A stretch of DNA of 64,000 nucleotides from Litoditis marina (lineage: Eukaryota; Nematoda; Chromadorea; Rhabditida; Rhabditidae): assembly GCA_964036275.1 (NCBI GenBank), contig OZ038438.1, forward strand, positions 1,116,001 through 1,180,000, written 5' to 3'. The translations under genes and the position numbers were made by a program. Shown one piece after another: positions 42,181-52,878 of the stretch. The notes under the pieces are model-generated. The model did not search any database, was not told the DNA's origin, and saw nothing but the letters and a program-made list of their open reading frames with translations. Numbering within the stretch: position 1 is the first letter of the stretch; each line of letters starts with the position of its first letter.

Positions 42181-42409
42181 ATGATGCGAGAAATCAACTG
42201 TTTCTCTAAAAAGCTCCCCTCAATCCGAAGATGAGAGAGTTATGCTCTCATCCCTTTGGGGACTCAGTTTATTCCTAACATCTTGTAAAACTTCTTGTTC
42301 TATGTTTTATATATGCAGGAATAAATAATAATAATAATAAAGAAGATCCTGACTTTACCGCCAAAAATACTGAGAAGATGATATTTGGGAAAACATGTAC
42401 AATTGCCCC

Positions 42410-42923
42410 CACCTAACAATCGCCTCTCTCTGCGGCACTATCACCCCCCAACCTAACTGAAAACCTAGAAAAGTCGCACGAAGGTGGGAGGTAATTGTTA
42501 AATGAGTGAGGGGCATTGTACATCTTCAACATAGAAAAATAACCCCCCACAATACAAAATACATGATTATTAATGGGACAGCTTTCTGAATTCACTCTTA
42601 AAATCGTTGGATAATTGATGTATCACACTTTTTCTTTTCGGGAAACTGATCGATGTTATAGCACCGAAGACAGCAGCTGGTGATGAAACAGAACTGGAAG
42701 GAGTTACAAACAGAAAGTGAAGCTAATTCGAAGTGTTTGTTATAGAAGGATATACTATTTTCCCCTTCCTGTCTCATTTCGAAATGCTCTCAATGTTTTC
42801 CGTTTTGTTTCAGACAAAAATTGAGGAAAAATATTCGTTTTTACGGAAGTTATACAAGTTTTATTCCAAACCCGTACTATATACGGCGCAAATAGACTTG
42901 TTTTTAAGATGTTTCGACCGGCT
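42410..42923. repeat. dispersed repeat D, copy 1
   Basis: About 514 bp, over 95% identical to 45982-46496, same orientation. Shared blocks include CTGCGGCACTATCACCCCCC, GAAGGTGGGAGGTAATTGTT, GACAGCAGC and GGAAGTTATACAAGTTTTAT. Its part at 42684-42812 also resembles the end of CD36-like intron 9 (26612-26747). Confidence 0.88.
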
Positions 42924-43060
42924 TTTCTCGAGTTCGAGTTCAATACCCAGCTGGTGCACAATTTTGATTAGGCTGGTCGCTGTTGGACACCTTCCAACAC
43001 AATTGACTCCGCCCACTAAAATCTACGGTAACTGGCTATCGATGGCTGAAACGAACTATA

Positions 43061-43320
43061 CCTAGATGAAACAGTGTCGCTATAAATAACTAAGCTCCAA
43101 ACGAACACTACAATTATAAGTGTCGTAAATATGTACAGCTGCGAAGAAAAAGCAAGTAACTGAGCTCGTTCGGTTTCGAAATCAGTTTCGATAGTCAATT
43201 CAAATCCGACTTCACCAAAGATGCTGTTCAACTTCCGTGAAATAGAGCAGCCAATTGGAAGTACAACCCTCATGTATGTATGTTGTATGACGGAAGCAAT
43301 TCAAAAGTAGAAACAAAATG
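43061..43320. repeat. dispersed repeat E, copy 2
   Basis: Same orientation and about 95% identity to 37400-37656. The most obvious difference is ACTTCACCAAAGATG here against ACTTCAAGATG in copy 1. Confidence 0.85.
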
Positions 43321-44162
43321 TGCAAAAGAGTATGTATATTATTTCACAGCATTTCCTACATTCTATGATCCGTTTCAGTGATTGCTTCTAATAGCGCCAG
43401 GCTCGATTCAATGAGATATTGTCGTCAATGAGGGAAATTTGTCACAAAAACTTTGCACCCATTCGCCGAGATCAAAATGCCGCTCCGACTAATTTGTTAC
43501 ATACTGCAAGTAGTTATAAACATTCGGAACAGACTATAGTCCAGATCGATGACCCTCGAAATTATTGTGTTCAGCATGTGGGCCAGACTTCAACGAAGTT
43601 CATTCGTGTGCTCTGAATCAGCACAGTTCTGCGATGAAACATTTCAAAATCCTAATTTGATGAATATAATATTCCCTTATTTGAAAATTCTAACACTTAA
43701 TTGAGTTTCAAATCATTTCCATAAACTATTTTCTGGTGCAGCAGCGGAATACAAAACATTTGCCATATTTGAGAATCGGGCCCCAACAGAAACACTTATC
43801 GCATATTCCCTACTATTCTGATTGCAAGGCGCATCAAGGCTCAGTTTGTTTTGTTCTCAATCAACTAAATTACCTCAAAGAAGTTTTGTATAAACTAGTG
43901 AAAGGTTCTACAGAACGCAGTGTAAGATTTAAAAAAAACAGAAGCAGCTATAAATTGACCGAAGTGTGTTTTCAGTTGAAGCTACCGGGCCTAATCTTTA
44001 CAGAACTTGAAAGCTAGTCATTCGTTCGTTTTTCCATATTGTTATGGCGCACTTTCACGGTTAACTATTTTTTTCAAATTGAAACCGTTCTTGTACGTGA
44101 AACTTTCATCTCTGACACAGACACTATTAAATATATACTACGGCCTTCTAAAAACTATGTCA
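43321..44162. other. gene-free spacer
   Basis: Nothing beyond short AT-rich open frames is visible here. Confidence 0.5.
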
Positions 44163-44359
44163 TATAGTTGTCGCCAACGGAAAGGCGGGAGGGTACTGTA
44201 TATCTCACTTTCCGCTGTGTACGCACATATGTCTTCATTTCGAAAGCTTGCTAATAATGTGCTCTAATAGCGCAGTGATTAGCGCCCTGCTACGAATCTT
44301 TTGCTCGCAGGTTCGATTCCGGCGATAGACATAAACTTATAAATTTGGCACTCACTATA
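44163..44359 (+). mobile_element. tRNA-derived SINE, copy 3
   Basis: Opens TATAGTTGTCGCCAACGG and AAAGGCGGGAGGGTACTGTA. The A box is TAGCGCAGTGATTAGCGCC and the B box GGTTCGATTCC; it ends AATTTGGCACTCACTATAG. Its layout matches the copies at 13293 and 18909. Confidence 0.8.
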
Positions 44360-45649
44360 GTTCCACCCCAGATCATTTAACAACAGATTCATATAGCATA
44401 CATGATGAGTACAAGATCGAATTGAAACACCTCACGTCTTTCTACACCGCTTTTTTATTTAAAAATGATACTTTTTTGGAATACTCAGTCAAATTTACCA
44501 TCGGAAAGCATTTTTTATTTCTCAGCTTGAGCGTGATATGTGTAAAAAAAAGACGGAAACGGGAGAACATCCTCTTTGTTTCTACAATGAGCAGGAGTGC
44601 AGTAATTAATAGATGTTTCCAATTTATCGTAGCGGAAAGGAATATCGAGAACGCACAGTGCAATGTAACGAAGTAACATGTTATTTCAACTTGAAACTTC
44701 AGTTTGGAACTTCACTAAAGAACGGAATTTTTCGCTGTTACGAGATTTTCAAAATGTGTTGTGGTAATTAGTGTGGTAATTATCAGTATTACGGTGGTGC
44801 GATAAATAGTAGGACCCAAATTACACCGCACAGGGAGTGGTTGAAGAAGGCAAATGAATCGGGGAAACGAAAAGAATCGAAAATTAATTTCACTGAAGCG
44901 GATCAAAGTATATTTGTCCAAGATACTGCAAATAGAGCTGAATAAGGTTTGAAACAGATATTTCTAACGTGGGAAAATGGACAGTTTCCTCTCATACTAC
45001 ATAACTCTCATGTGGTTGTTCTGTCGCACATCCGAAGACAATATTCTCACAACATACTTTGGAGAAAAACACATCAGAAAGGTAAAAATCAAGAATTGAA
45101 AGTGCAGTTGACTTATAAGAAGTTGGTTGAAACGCCATTGAACTGTTTTTTTCGCAAACATGAAAAGGGTTGGAATTAAAATTCAGAGAACTTTGTTAAT
45201 TGGTTGGAATTGGAGTTGAAGGGGTTGATACTGTCCAGATCTTATTATTTTAAACTTTTTCTGAGGCTCAATATTTTGTGCGATTATATTGTAGTGGGAC
45301 GGTTTCTGTGAATGATGAGGCAAAATAAGATACTCAAATGGAACATTTAGGGAGTCAGACTCAAAATGTTTAATTTTTTCTTACACTATACTGTTTGACA
45401 TCTACATTAATAAGGAAATTTTGGAATTTTTTTAGATAATTCAGGATCAAAAGTTGAAAATGAATCGTGTTTCGATTTCCAACATAATTATCCTATGACG
45501 TATGAACTTACGATGGTCGGAGCATGGTGGTAGATAGTGATAGTGAAGAGAAGATTTAGCGTAGAAAGTATTAGTCAGAGATGGATGATTCGAACTTAAG
45601 TTAGTTTGCTGTCGATGACTAAGCTTTACCATGTTCACGTTCTAACATG

Positions 45650-45768
45650 TTGCATAGTCACGTAAAACTAGTATTCTAACGAGGCAATGTGCACAAACTG
45701 CATTTTCCTTTCCTGGGTTCTGCTGTGTTTAACATGTTTCGTGTGACTGTGCAAATGACTAACAGTAT
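45650..45768. mobile_element. MITE with ATAGTCACGT ends, copy 2
   Basis: TGCATAGTCACGTAAAACTA on the left; GGGTTCTGCTGTGTTTAACA and GACTGTGCAAATGACTAACA on the right match the reverse complement of copy 1 at 16392. Confidence 0.65.
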
Positions 45769-45981
45769 GCTCCTTTAATTTAACGCGCTCACGATGATTA
45801 AGTTTTGACCCGTCTTCTTAAACTCAGACGAGCAAGCTAAGGGGCCTGATCAACTGTGAGAATATCAGTCTAATTTCGAAGAAGCTGATGACTGATTTTT
45901 CATATTCGTTCCGTTCATTTTCATACTCATTCATTCCGATTTCTGCCAAACAACTTGTGAAAGAAGATCCTGACTTTACCT

Positions 45982-46496
45982 CCACCTAACAATCGCTTCT
46001 CTCTGCGGCACTATCACCCCCCAACCTAACTGAAAACCTAGAAAAGTCGCACGAAGGTGGGAGGTAATTGTTAAATGAGTGAGGGGCATTGTACATCTTC
46101 AACATAGAAAAATAACCCCCCACAATACAAAATACATGATTATTAATGGGACAGCTTCCTGAATTCACTTTTAAAATAGTTGAATAATTGATGTATCACA
46201 CTTTTTCTTTTCGGGAAACTGATCGATGTTATAGCACCGAAGACAGCAGCTTGTGAAGAAACAGAACTGGAAGGAGTTACAAACAGAAAGTGAAGCTAAT
46301 TCGAAGTGTTTGTTATAGAAGGATATACTATTTTCCCCTTCCTGTCTCATTTCGAAATGCTCTCAATGTTTTCCGTTTTGTTTCAGACAAAAATTGAGGA
46401 AAAATATTCGTTTTTACGGAAGTTATACAAGTTTTATTTCAAACCCGTACTATATACGGCGCAAATAGACTTGTTTTTAAGATGTTTCGACCGGCT
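45982..46496. repeat. dispersed repeat D, copy 2
   Basis: Direct copy of 42410-42923, preceded by AAGAAGATCCTGACTTTACC, the sequence at which the LINE 3' end sits in copy 1. Copy 1 carries about 47 extra bases between that sequence and the shared body. Confidence 0.88.
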
Positions 46497-46637
46497 AGTC
46501 TTGCACTAAAAGTCATTTTAGTATTATTATAGTAGCCCGATATCAACAGTTAGTTGAGCTTTTTTATACAAGCAACATAGTTTTGTATAATAATTTCAAT
46601 CTCCTAGTTTTTCTTATAATTTAATGTTCATTAATCG

Positions 46638-46875
46638 CTCATAGTTGTCACCTCTAGTTGTTCCAATGTGTATAGTTTATAGTAGACACTTTTGTGAGAT
46701 GAGGGTGTCAAATTACCATTTCATATAAGAAGAGCGCACGCTCTTTTTGTTGTCTAGATTTATACGAGACTCCTCAGTCGAGTCGCTCAGAGAACTATAC
46801 TATAAACTATTCCACAGTAACCGCCATCGCTACAGTGTGAATCTTCAGTCGGTTTCATCGCGCGTATAATGTTGG
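46638..46875. repeat. LTR-like dispersed repeat, copy 2
   Basis: Direct copy of 29130-29362 with about 90% identity, including the TATAAG-bearing core and the CATCGCGCGTATAATGTTGG end. Confidence 0.6.
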
Positions 46876-49800
46876 TTTTTCCCATCGTTTTTCACCATTG
46901 TAACTAGAAATTTTCTTTAGTTTTAGGGCATTTTTCCTGGGATATTTCTTTATCAAACAGCCGTATTCTATTCTATTGAAATATTTATACAAGTGCACTA
47001 TGAACATCCCACTCTGTTTTCATTTGTGGATTTCCACTCTGTCCATCACACTTTACAACACTTTTCGTTATTTTGAATGTTTTGTTAATGTGACAAAACT
47101 AAAACGAGTGCTTGAGTTCTCCAGTATTCTACTTTTTTCTTACCTTTTCACGTTTCAGAAAGAGTTATAAAATAAATGGAGCGGGAAAATAGATTCATCT
47201 CATGTTGTCAGTTTTTTGTGGGCCACCTAAAAATCGATTGTTTATAGCTGTAACTGTACTGGTTGAACCTGTAACTTCCGAAAGTTTTCGCCCAACTCGA
47301 TACTAGTTCGGTAACAAACTCAATGTCGTATAATTACGACGAACTCAACGAACACCCAACCGGGCATAATTCGATATGAATTGGAAAACAACAACAGCTT
47401 TTGGCGAAGCTTACAGAACAGGACTGGTTTGACCATCCCGGTGCCGTCATTGTACGAACATGGAATTTTTCCACTTTATCATGGAATTCCTTGCAATGTA
47501 ACAAAGTCTCATTGAAATACTAACTTTTGAGTGATTTACCCAACAATCATATTAACAGGTTGTAAACTCATAACTAAAATTGTTTTCTATTTGGTAATAA
47601 TATGACTTGGTTCTCGGCTGGCTTAGTTCACCACTTCTATCCCTTTGCTACATCACCTGCGCTCTCATTCCTTTAATGTCTACTGGTTCAACACTTGCTG
47701 ACAGAAATTGGTTGCGGTAAACCTAAACTTTACTGCGGTAACGGTCCGTGGACTCCCACACAGTTTGATGACTGTTTTGAACGAACTTCTATCACGGTAA
47801 TGAAACGGATACAAACGTCTGACAGACCCACGATAATTTTCAATGGAAGTTGCGCCGAACAATTTCATGCCATTATGAAGGAGTGCTTAAAACACTCTAG
47901 TTTACGGGCTCTAAGGATGGCTCACTGTTGCTGATTTTTCCTCTCAGGGAAATGAATGGCAGAATCTGATTAGAAGCACATGTTGAAGATAACCGTTGAC
48001 GATGAAGGTTTTAATGTATGTGTTTTTTGAAAAAAAAACTTTTTTCAAACTTTCCCGTTTTTCCAGTTTTATTTTACAATTTTCTTTCGTTCCCGATCCT
48101 GCAGAGGTCATATTTTATGAGATAATTCAGGAGCAAGATTCGTGGGATACCTTGCTGGTCCTATATTAGTAACGGAACAATTGCACAAACAGTATAACAG
48201 ATCGAGATAGTTCCCATGAGAACTCGCAGGTTATAGTGATACTACCACGCTGCCTGGCGCGGTAGTAATCTGCAGTTATATCATGAGATACGCTCATGAG
48301 TCGAAAAAAGCTCATGAACTATCTCGTAGGTTCCCGTGAGATGGTTCCCGTGAGATAGCTCCCGTGAGATAGTTCCCGTGAGATTCGAACTGTTGTGGGT
48401 GTGAGTCAATATCACGCGACGGTCCACAACCGTTGCCTGCCATCATTCATCTCTTCTCAGAATTCTTCCCGCTCGTTTTTCTCCGCCACCCGCGTGACCC
48501 ACTATCTCGTCTGAATATGCTTCTTTATCTCTTATCGCTTACAATTATTGTCTGCAGTCCAAATCTGATTCTCCGAGTTTCGTCACGTTTCCTCATCACG
48601 ATGTAAGAGAGGTCTTTAGAAGAGCGTGGGAGAGTGTGATAGTTGCACAATCCATTAGCGTGAGCACGTTTCGCATAAAATTGTACGATGATACACGTTT
48701 TCTCCCGCTAAACGAGAAGAACGCGTACTAATACCACGTATTTCCGTCGGGTTAGGTATTACATAAACACGCATCGTGAGATGTTTTATTATCGAATTCG
48801 TGATATTGGGCGTGTTTACAGTGGAAATTTGACGATTTCCATAATTATATTCATTGTAAACTGAACAGTTTTGTCTGCAACCGAAATTTTTCATTATGGT
48901 AATGTGTTTCTGTGTCTGTCGTCATAAAGCCTATCAGATCATCCCACTTTATCACAAGATCTTTCTCATTCCGGGTAGTTGACAAGAAGATACTTCTCTC
49001 CGATTCCGTCAACTGATTGTGAGCACAATGTGTTCAGACCGTTTTCCATGTACATAATATGTATTATCCTATCCATGCAGTAATCAGATTGATATTATCA
49101 AACTACAAACCAATCACGGAATGCTAGCTTCAGTGCTAGTGGTAGTAGTTGTGCAGTTTTTCGTAAATGCCTTGAATTCCGTTTTGTGTAAGAGTTGTTA
49201 TGTTGTTGTGTGAACCAGTTGGCCTATCCATCCTGAGAGACTCACTGTATTTTTCTCCAACTCCTGGTTTCTCAGCAACAACTAGCAACAGCATTACATG
49301 TTTTTTTTTCATTTATCACGTCCAATCTGTTTTATCAGAACAGCGAAAGTGCTGACTTGCTCATCATTTTATCTGCACAACTTATTTCCCTTTCTGGCCG
49401 TAATCTTCACTTTCCAACACTCGAATTTACGCAAACATCACTATAAGTCATAGAGTCTCTTTCTTTTATATATTCTCCATTTACATTTGAACATTTTTCA
49501 CTACATTTCACAAATACTAATTATGCTCATTGCAAGCTAAACGGATATAATTTAAAACTTGGGAAACGCATATTATCAGGAAATAGTGGTTTCTCCAGAA
49601 AATATAGTCCAGTTCCTTGTTCAGGTTTCGTCATTTGCTGCAACACGAATGCAGGAAAATGTTTTGAAAGATTCCTCTCGATTAGAATTAAAGAAGAATA
49701 CCTGATACTAATGGTTTCTGCAGTGCTGCAACCATTATGTCACATTTTCCGAGTTTCCCAACAACTCGTTGTTATTCGTATAGTTTTAGGACTGATATAA

Positions 49801-50327
49801 ATTCACTGAACTCAGAAGGTAAAACCCACTATGTTTTGTAATGAAGGAAAACGTATTTCTAGTATAGTTCCTATTGTGAGAGAGCTTGACATACGAAACA
49901 TGCTTTTTGAACCTTGAAAATCAATAGGATTTGAATCAGCCTCCATAGACCTATTCCGGTGTTTCTCGCATCATTGGTCGCTTATTTCTACTTTTGCTTA
50001 TCTTGTCTGTTTCATTACGTCAGTGACCCGTTGCACTCTTGCAAGAACCACTCTCACTAGATCATGTTCTAATCATTTTTTTATCCTTCCATAGTTTTAT
50101 AAGTTCGATTTTCTCGAGAACTCTTTTCTCTGATGAGCTTTGATTTGCAACAATATCAGAGAAACTTTCTCAACCTTAAATGTGACCTGCATGGAATGTT
50201 AGTTCAGTTAAGAAGCTGTTTTCAAAGACCATCCATTTTTATTCTGCCCTTTTTTGAGAGAAAAAAACTAGATTGAAACAATTGACGTTCTCAATCAGAA
50301 GCAGTTAATGTCAATTGTTCAGAATCG
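46876..50327. other. gene-free stretch with a short tandem repeat
   Basis: No supported exon chain. A 15-bp unit TTCCCGTGAGATAGT repeats about four times at 48329-48385, with decayed relatives nearby (TTCCCATGAGAACT at about 48212). An open frame at 47695-47934 has no splice context or recognisable motif and is not called. Confidence 0.5.
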
Positions 50328-51635
50328 ATGTGGTACGTGCTGCTCGTCGTACTTCCGGTGGTATTCAGCTCGGCCTGCCCCAAACTGTCCGACCCCCTGA
50401 ACAGTCACGCAGGAATATTCCGTCCATTGAACCTGAACGAGAACGAGGTCGCTCTCATGTCGCAGCTGCACGCGACTGCCAGCTATCATCTTCTCATGGA
50501 GTTCGTCACTGTAAGTTATTTCTACACTTTGTTTTATTTTATTCAATCTATATTCTATTTATAAGTACTTTTGTTTCACGGCGAAGCAATCGACAGTATT
50601 GGCACAGAATTACACAACCATTTCCTTGAAAAATGCCATGTGCACTGCCACTGATGCACTATACGAAGAAGAAAGATAAATAGAAAAAAGCAAGTTTGAG
50701 TTGTAGTTCGATCTGTGAAACCGCAAATGTGTCCAAACATGGTCGAGAGGAAACTACAAACACAGTAGACCGCCAACGCATCAGCGCACCCTGAACTTTT
50801 GCATGCCAAGTTTCTGCTCTTATATTGTTGTGATCACGAATCCATGGGATTGTTTCAGGAGAAAATGCTAGACTCGGATCTTTCGCACTCCGACAGAAAG
50901 AGGATCGAAAAGTTTTTGCTGCGAATGAGACCACCGAAATCGGTGAAAACGTTCCTGTCAGAAGACGAGAGAGACCAGGTAAGCTGTTATCGTTAGCGGC
51001 ACAGTAACAATGGCAGTCTATCCCAGTCTCGCGTGCACTTCTACAGTATGCGAACAGCAAAGAATGGAGAGAAGAGGACGGCAATTTCACAGTACTCCAG
51101 AAAGTTTTTAAACTCTGAATAATAGTTCCATTTTCCGACTGTAGGGGTCTAAGTAGGACACTGCAAATTCTTTCTTCCTAAAAGTGGATGGACATTTGTT
51201 GTACAGCGAGTTATTCGCTATTCCGAAACTTTTTGATTCATTTCGCTGAGAGAACTCGACTTGAGTTCACACAGCAGAACAATTTTTGTGTAGTTTTATC
51301 TACTCTTCCTGACCGGAGCTTGCTCCCAAACCTGGCGAGATTCTCACGGCAATCATTACTCGGGAACCTGCCAGACTGTTCGTAAAAGTCCTTCCAATGT
51401 TCGAGCACGGGATCTGCGAGATGTCTCATGAGATCTTCTCACCGTACTCAGAGTGGAATGTTTTCAGATTCGTCTGCACCACGCGTCGTGTCGAGTGGTA
51501 GAGTCAGGCCAAATAGTAGGGGAGGCCATCCAAAGATTGGTTCCCCTCGAGAGAAGATCCATGCTCGAGTACGTCTGGCACGACCCGCAGCCCTTCATGT
51601 ACGAGTACTTCGGACTCAACCCCGTGCAGCCGTGA
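50328..51635 (+). CDS. small secreted protein of unknown function
   Basis: Three exons (50328-50510, 50859-50978, 51468-51635) join in frame to 156 aa. Residues 1 to about 16 (MWYVLLVVLPVVFSSA) form a clear signal peptide, cleaved near SSA-CPK. The mature part is about 140 residues, rich in charged helices, with LSHSDRKRIEKFLLRMRPP and a C-terminal aromatic tail (EYVWHDPQPFMYEYFGLNP). It has two cysteines (CPKL after the signal, and HASCRVV), enough for one disulphide. There is no basic cleavage-site ladder, so it is unlikely to be a neuropeptide precursor. I recognise no family. All three junctions use good GT-AG sites, the frame is kept and a polyadenylation signal follows, so the gene is likely real. 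An acceptor-like TTGTTCAG lies 6 nt before the ATG, fitting trans-splicing. Confidence 0.8.
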
Positions 51636-51641
51636 ATTCTC

Positions 51642-51647
51642 AATAAA
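51642..51647 (+). terminator. polyadenylation signal of the secreted-protein gene
   Basis: AATAAA starts 7 nt after the stop codon (TCTCAATAAACACC), implying a very short 3' UTR, as is common in nematodes. Confidence 0.7.
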
Positions 51648-52878
51648 CACCCCTCTAAATGCCTTCGAGGCATAACGTTTTCAGCTTCTTGAAACACTTG
51701 TACAATAAGTAACCAACTGTATGTACTGTAATTCTATGAACCCAATTGTTGTGTTGTGTATCTGTTAACATTTTTATCGTTTTCTGAGCCTAATTTGTGC
51801 ACTTCATTCCGTTAAAGATGTGTGCTTTACGTTGAAACTTCCGTTGGAAGCGGAACATTACCATGATCAGTTCAAATGTTTAGGACTATTGAATTCAAAC
51901 TAGAGATGTTACGGTCTCCTTGTACATAATAACTAACTTCATGATACATTTATCATTTACTGATCTCTAACAGAAAACATATACATTTTAATAAAGATTT
52001 ATCAAATATCTATTAAGTAAATACCCGACATGAAATGTACACTACAGCACAGAATCAAGACAGAAACAAAAAATAATGTAATAATATAAGATGACACCTG
52101 TACTTACAACAAACAATAAAATGCGCTAATACTGACAAACTAGTTGAATTCATCCTCGGCACATAGCATAGTGTGACACTGAAAACTACATGTTGAAAGT
52201 TAGCGAAAAAGTGTGCACTTCAGGATCACTGCATCAAAAATGGTTCAAACTATTTCTTTCACACCAGTATGCGTTTACCAAATGTGCACAGTTTAATTGA
52301 AAAGTAGTCTGAGCAGAATTAAGCACCTTCCACAATTAAGAAATCATGAAACTGAGAAATAAGTATAATCATGGCTTCAAAATTTTCTGTGGAGAGAATA
52401 GAAACAGAATGCTGTCGGTTTGATCATTGCACACAGCGTACATGACACAAATTGTCGATCTTCCTAGTTAAATATACTCAATGTGGATTCGATCTGTCAG
52501 GCCTCAAAAGATGTGTCAAGGACTCAAAGAGCAAAAGATGGACAGGGATAGACAAAAACTGGTGGAATTCGCCGTATACGGTAAAACTGTGAATGTTTGG
52601 AAGCTCGTTCTCGAGATAAGGATTTACGATGGGAAACCATGTGATGCCAGCAATGCCAGCTCAGACAATACACAGGTTTCAGACCATATGAGGGGAATTT
52701 TTCGGTTCGAAAAAATACCTGTGGAAAGCGGTGAACGAGATTGGTGAGGAGAGAAAGGCGAATCTTCGTGGAAGTACTCGGCATTTTGAGAATGTACTAT
52801 TTAGGACTACAGAGGGCTATTGCTGGTTTTAACAATACAACCAACAATATACCCAGATAGAGGTTGAGTAGAGACAGG
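51648..52878. other. spacer between convergent genes
   Basis: No exon is supported. The right part should hold the 3' UTR of the minus-strand receptor, but no clear polyadenylation hexamer stands out on that strand. Confidence 0.45.

Larger units (their letters stand above)
38478..42340 (+). mobile_element. CR1-clade non-LTR retrotransposon (LINE), 5' end in gap
   Basis: After the gap there are 91 nt of GC-rich 5' leader, ORF1 (38569-39285), ORF2 (39286-42180), about 120 nt of 3' UTR and a terminal (ATA)n-like tail (AATAAATAATAATAATAATA, to about 42340). Both ORFs are intact, apart from the single UAG between them. A target-site duplication cannot be checked because the left junction is in the gap. 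The right side abuts AAGAAGATCCTGACTTTACC, which also opens the second copy of repeat D at 45961. Confidence 0.9.

Noticed and set aside
42413..46168. Two near-identical 60-residue minus-strand frames
   Set aside because: They are the same part of repeat D seen twice and contain no motif; identity reflects the repeat, not a gene family.
47695..47934. 79-residue frame in the repeat-rich spacer
   Set aside because: Low-complexity composition without family marks; likely chance.
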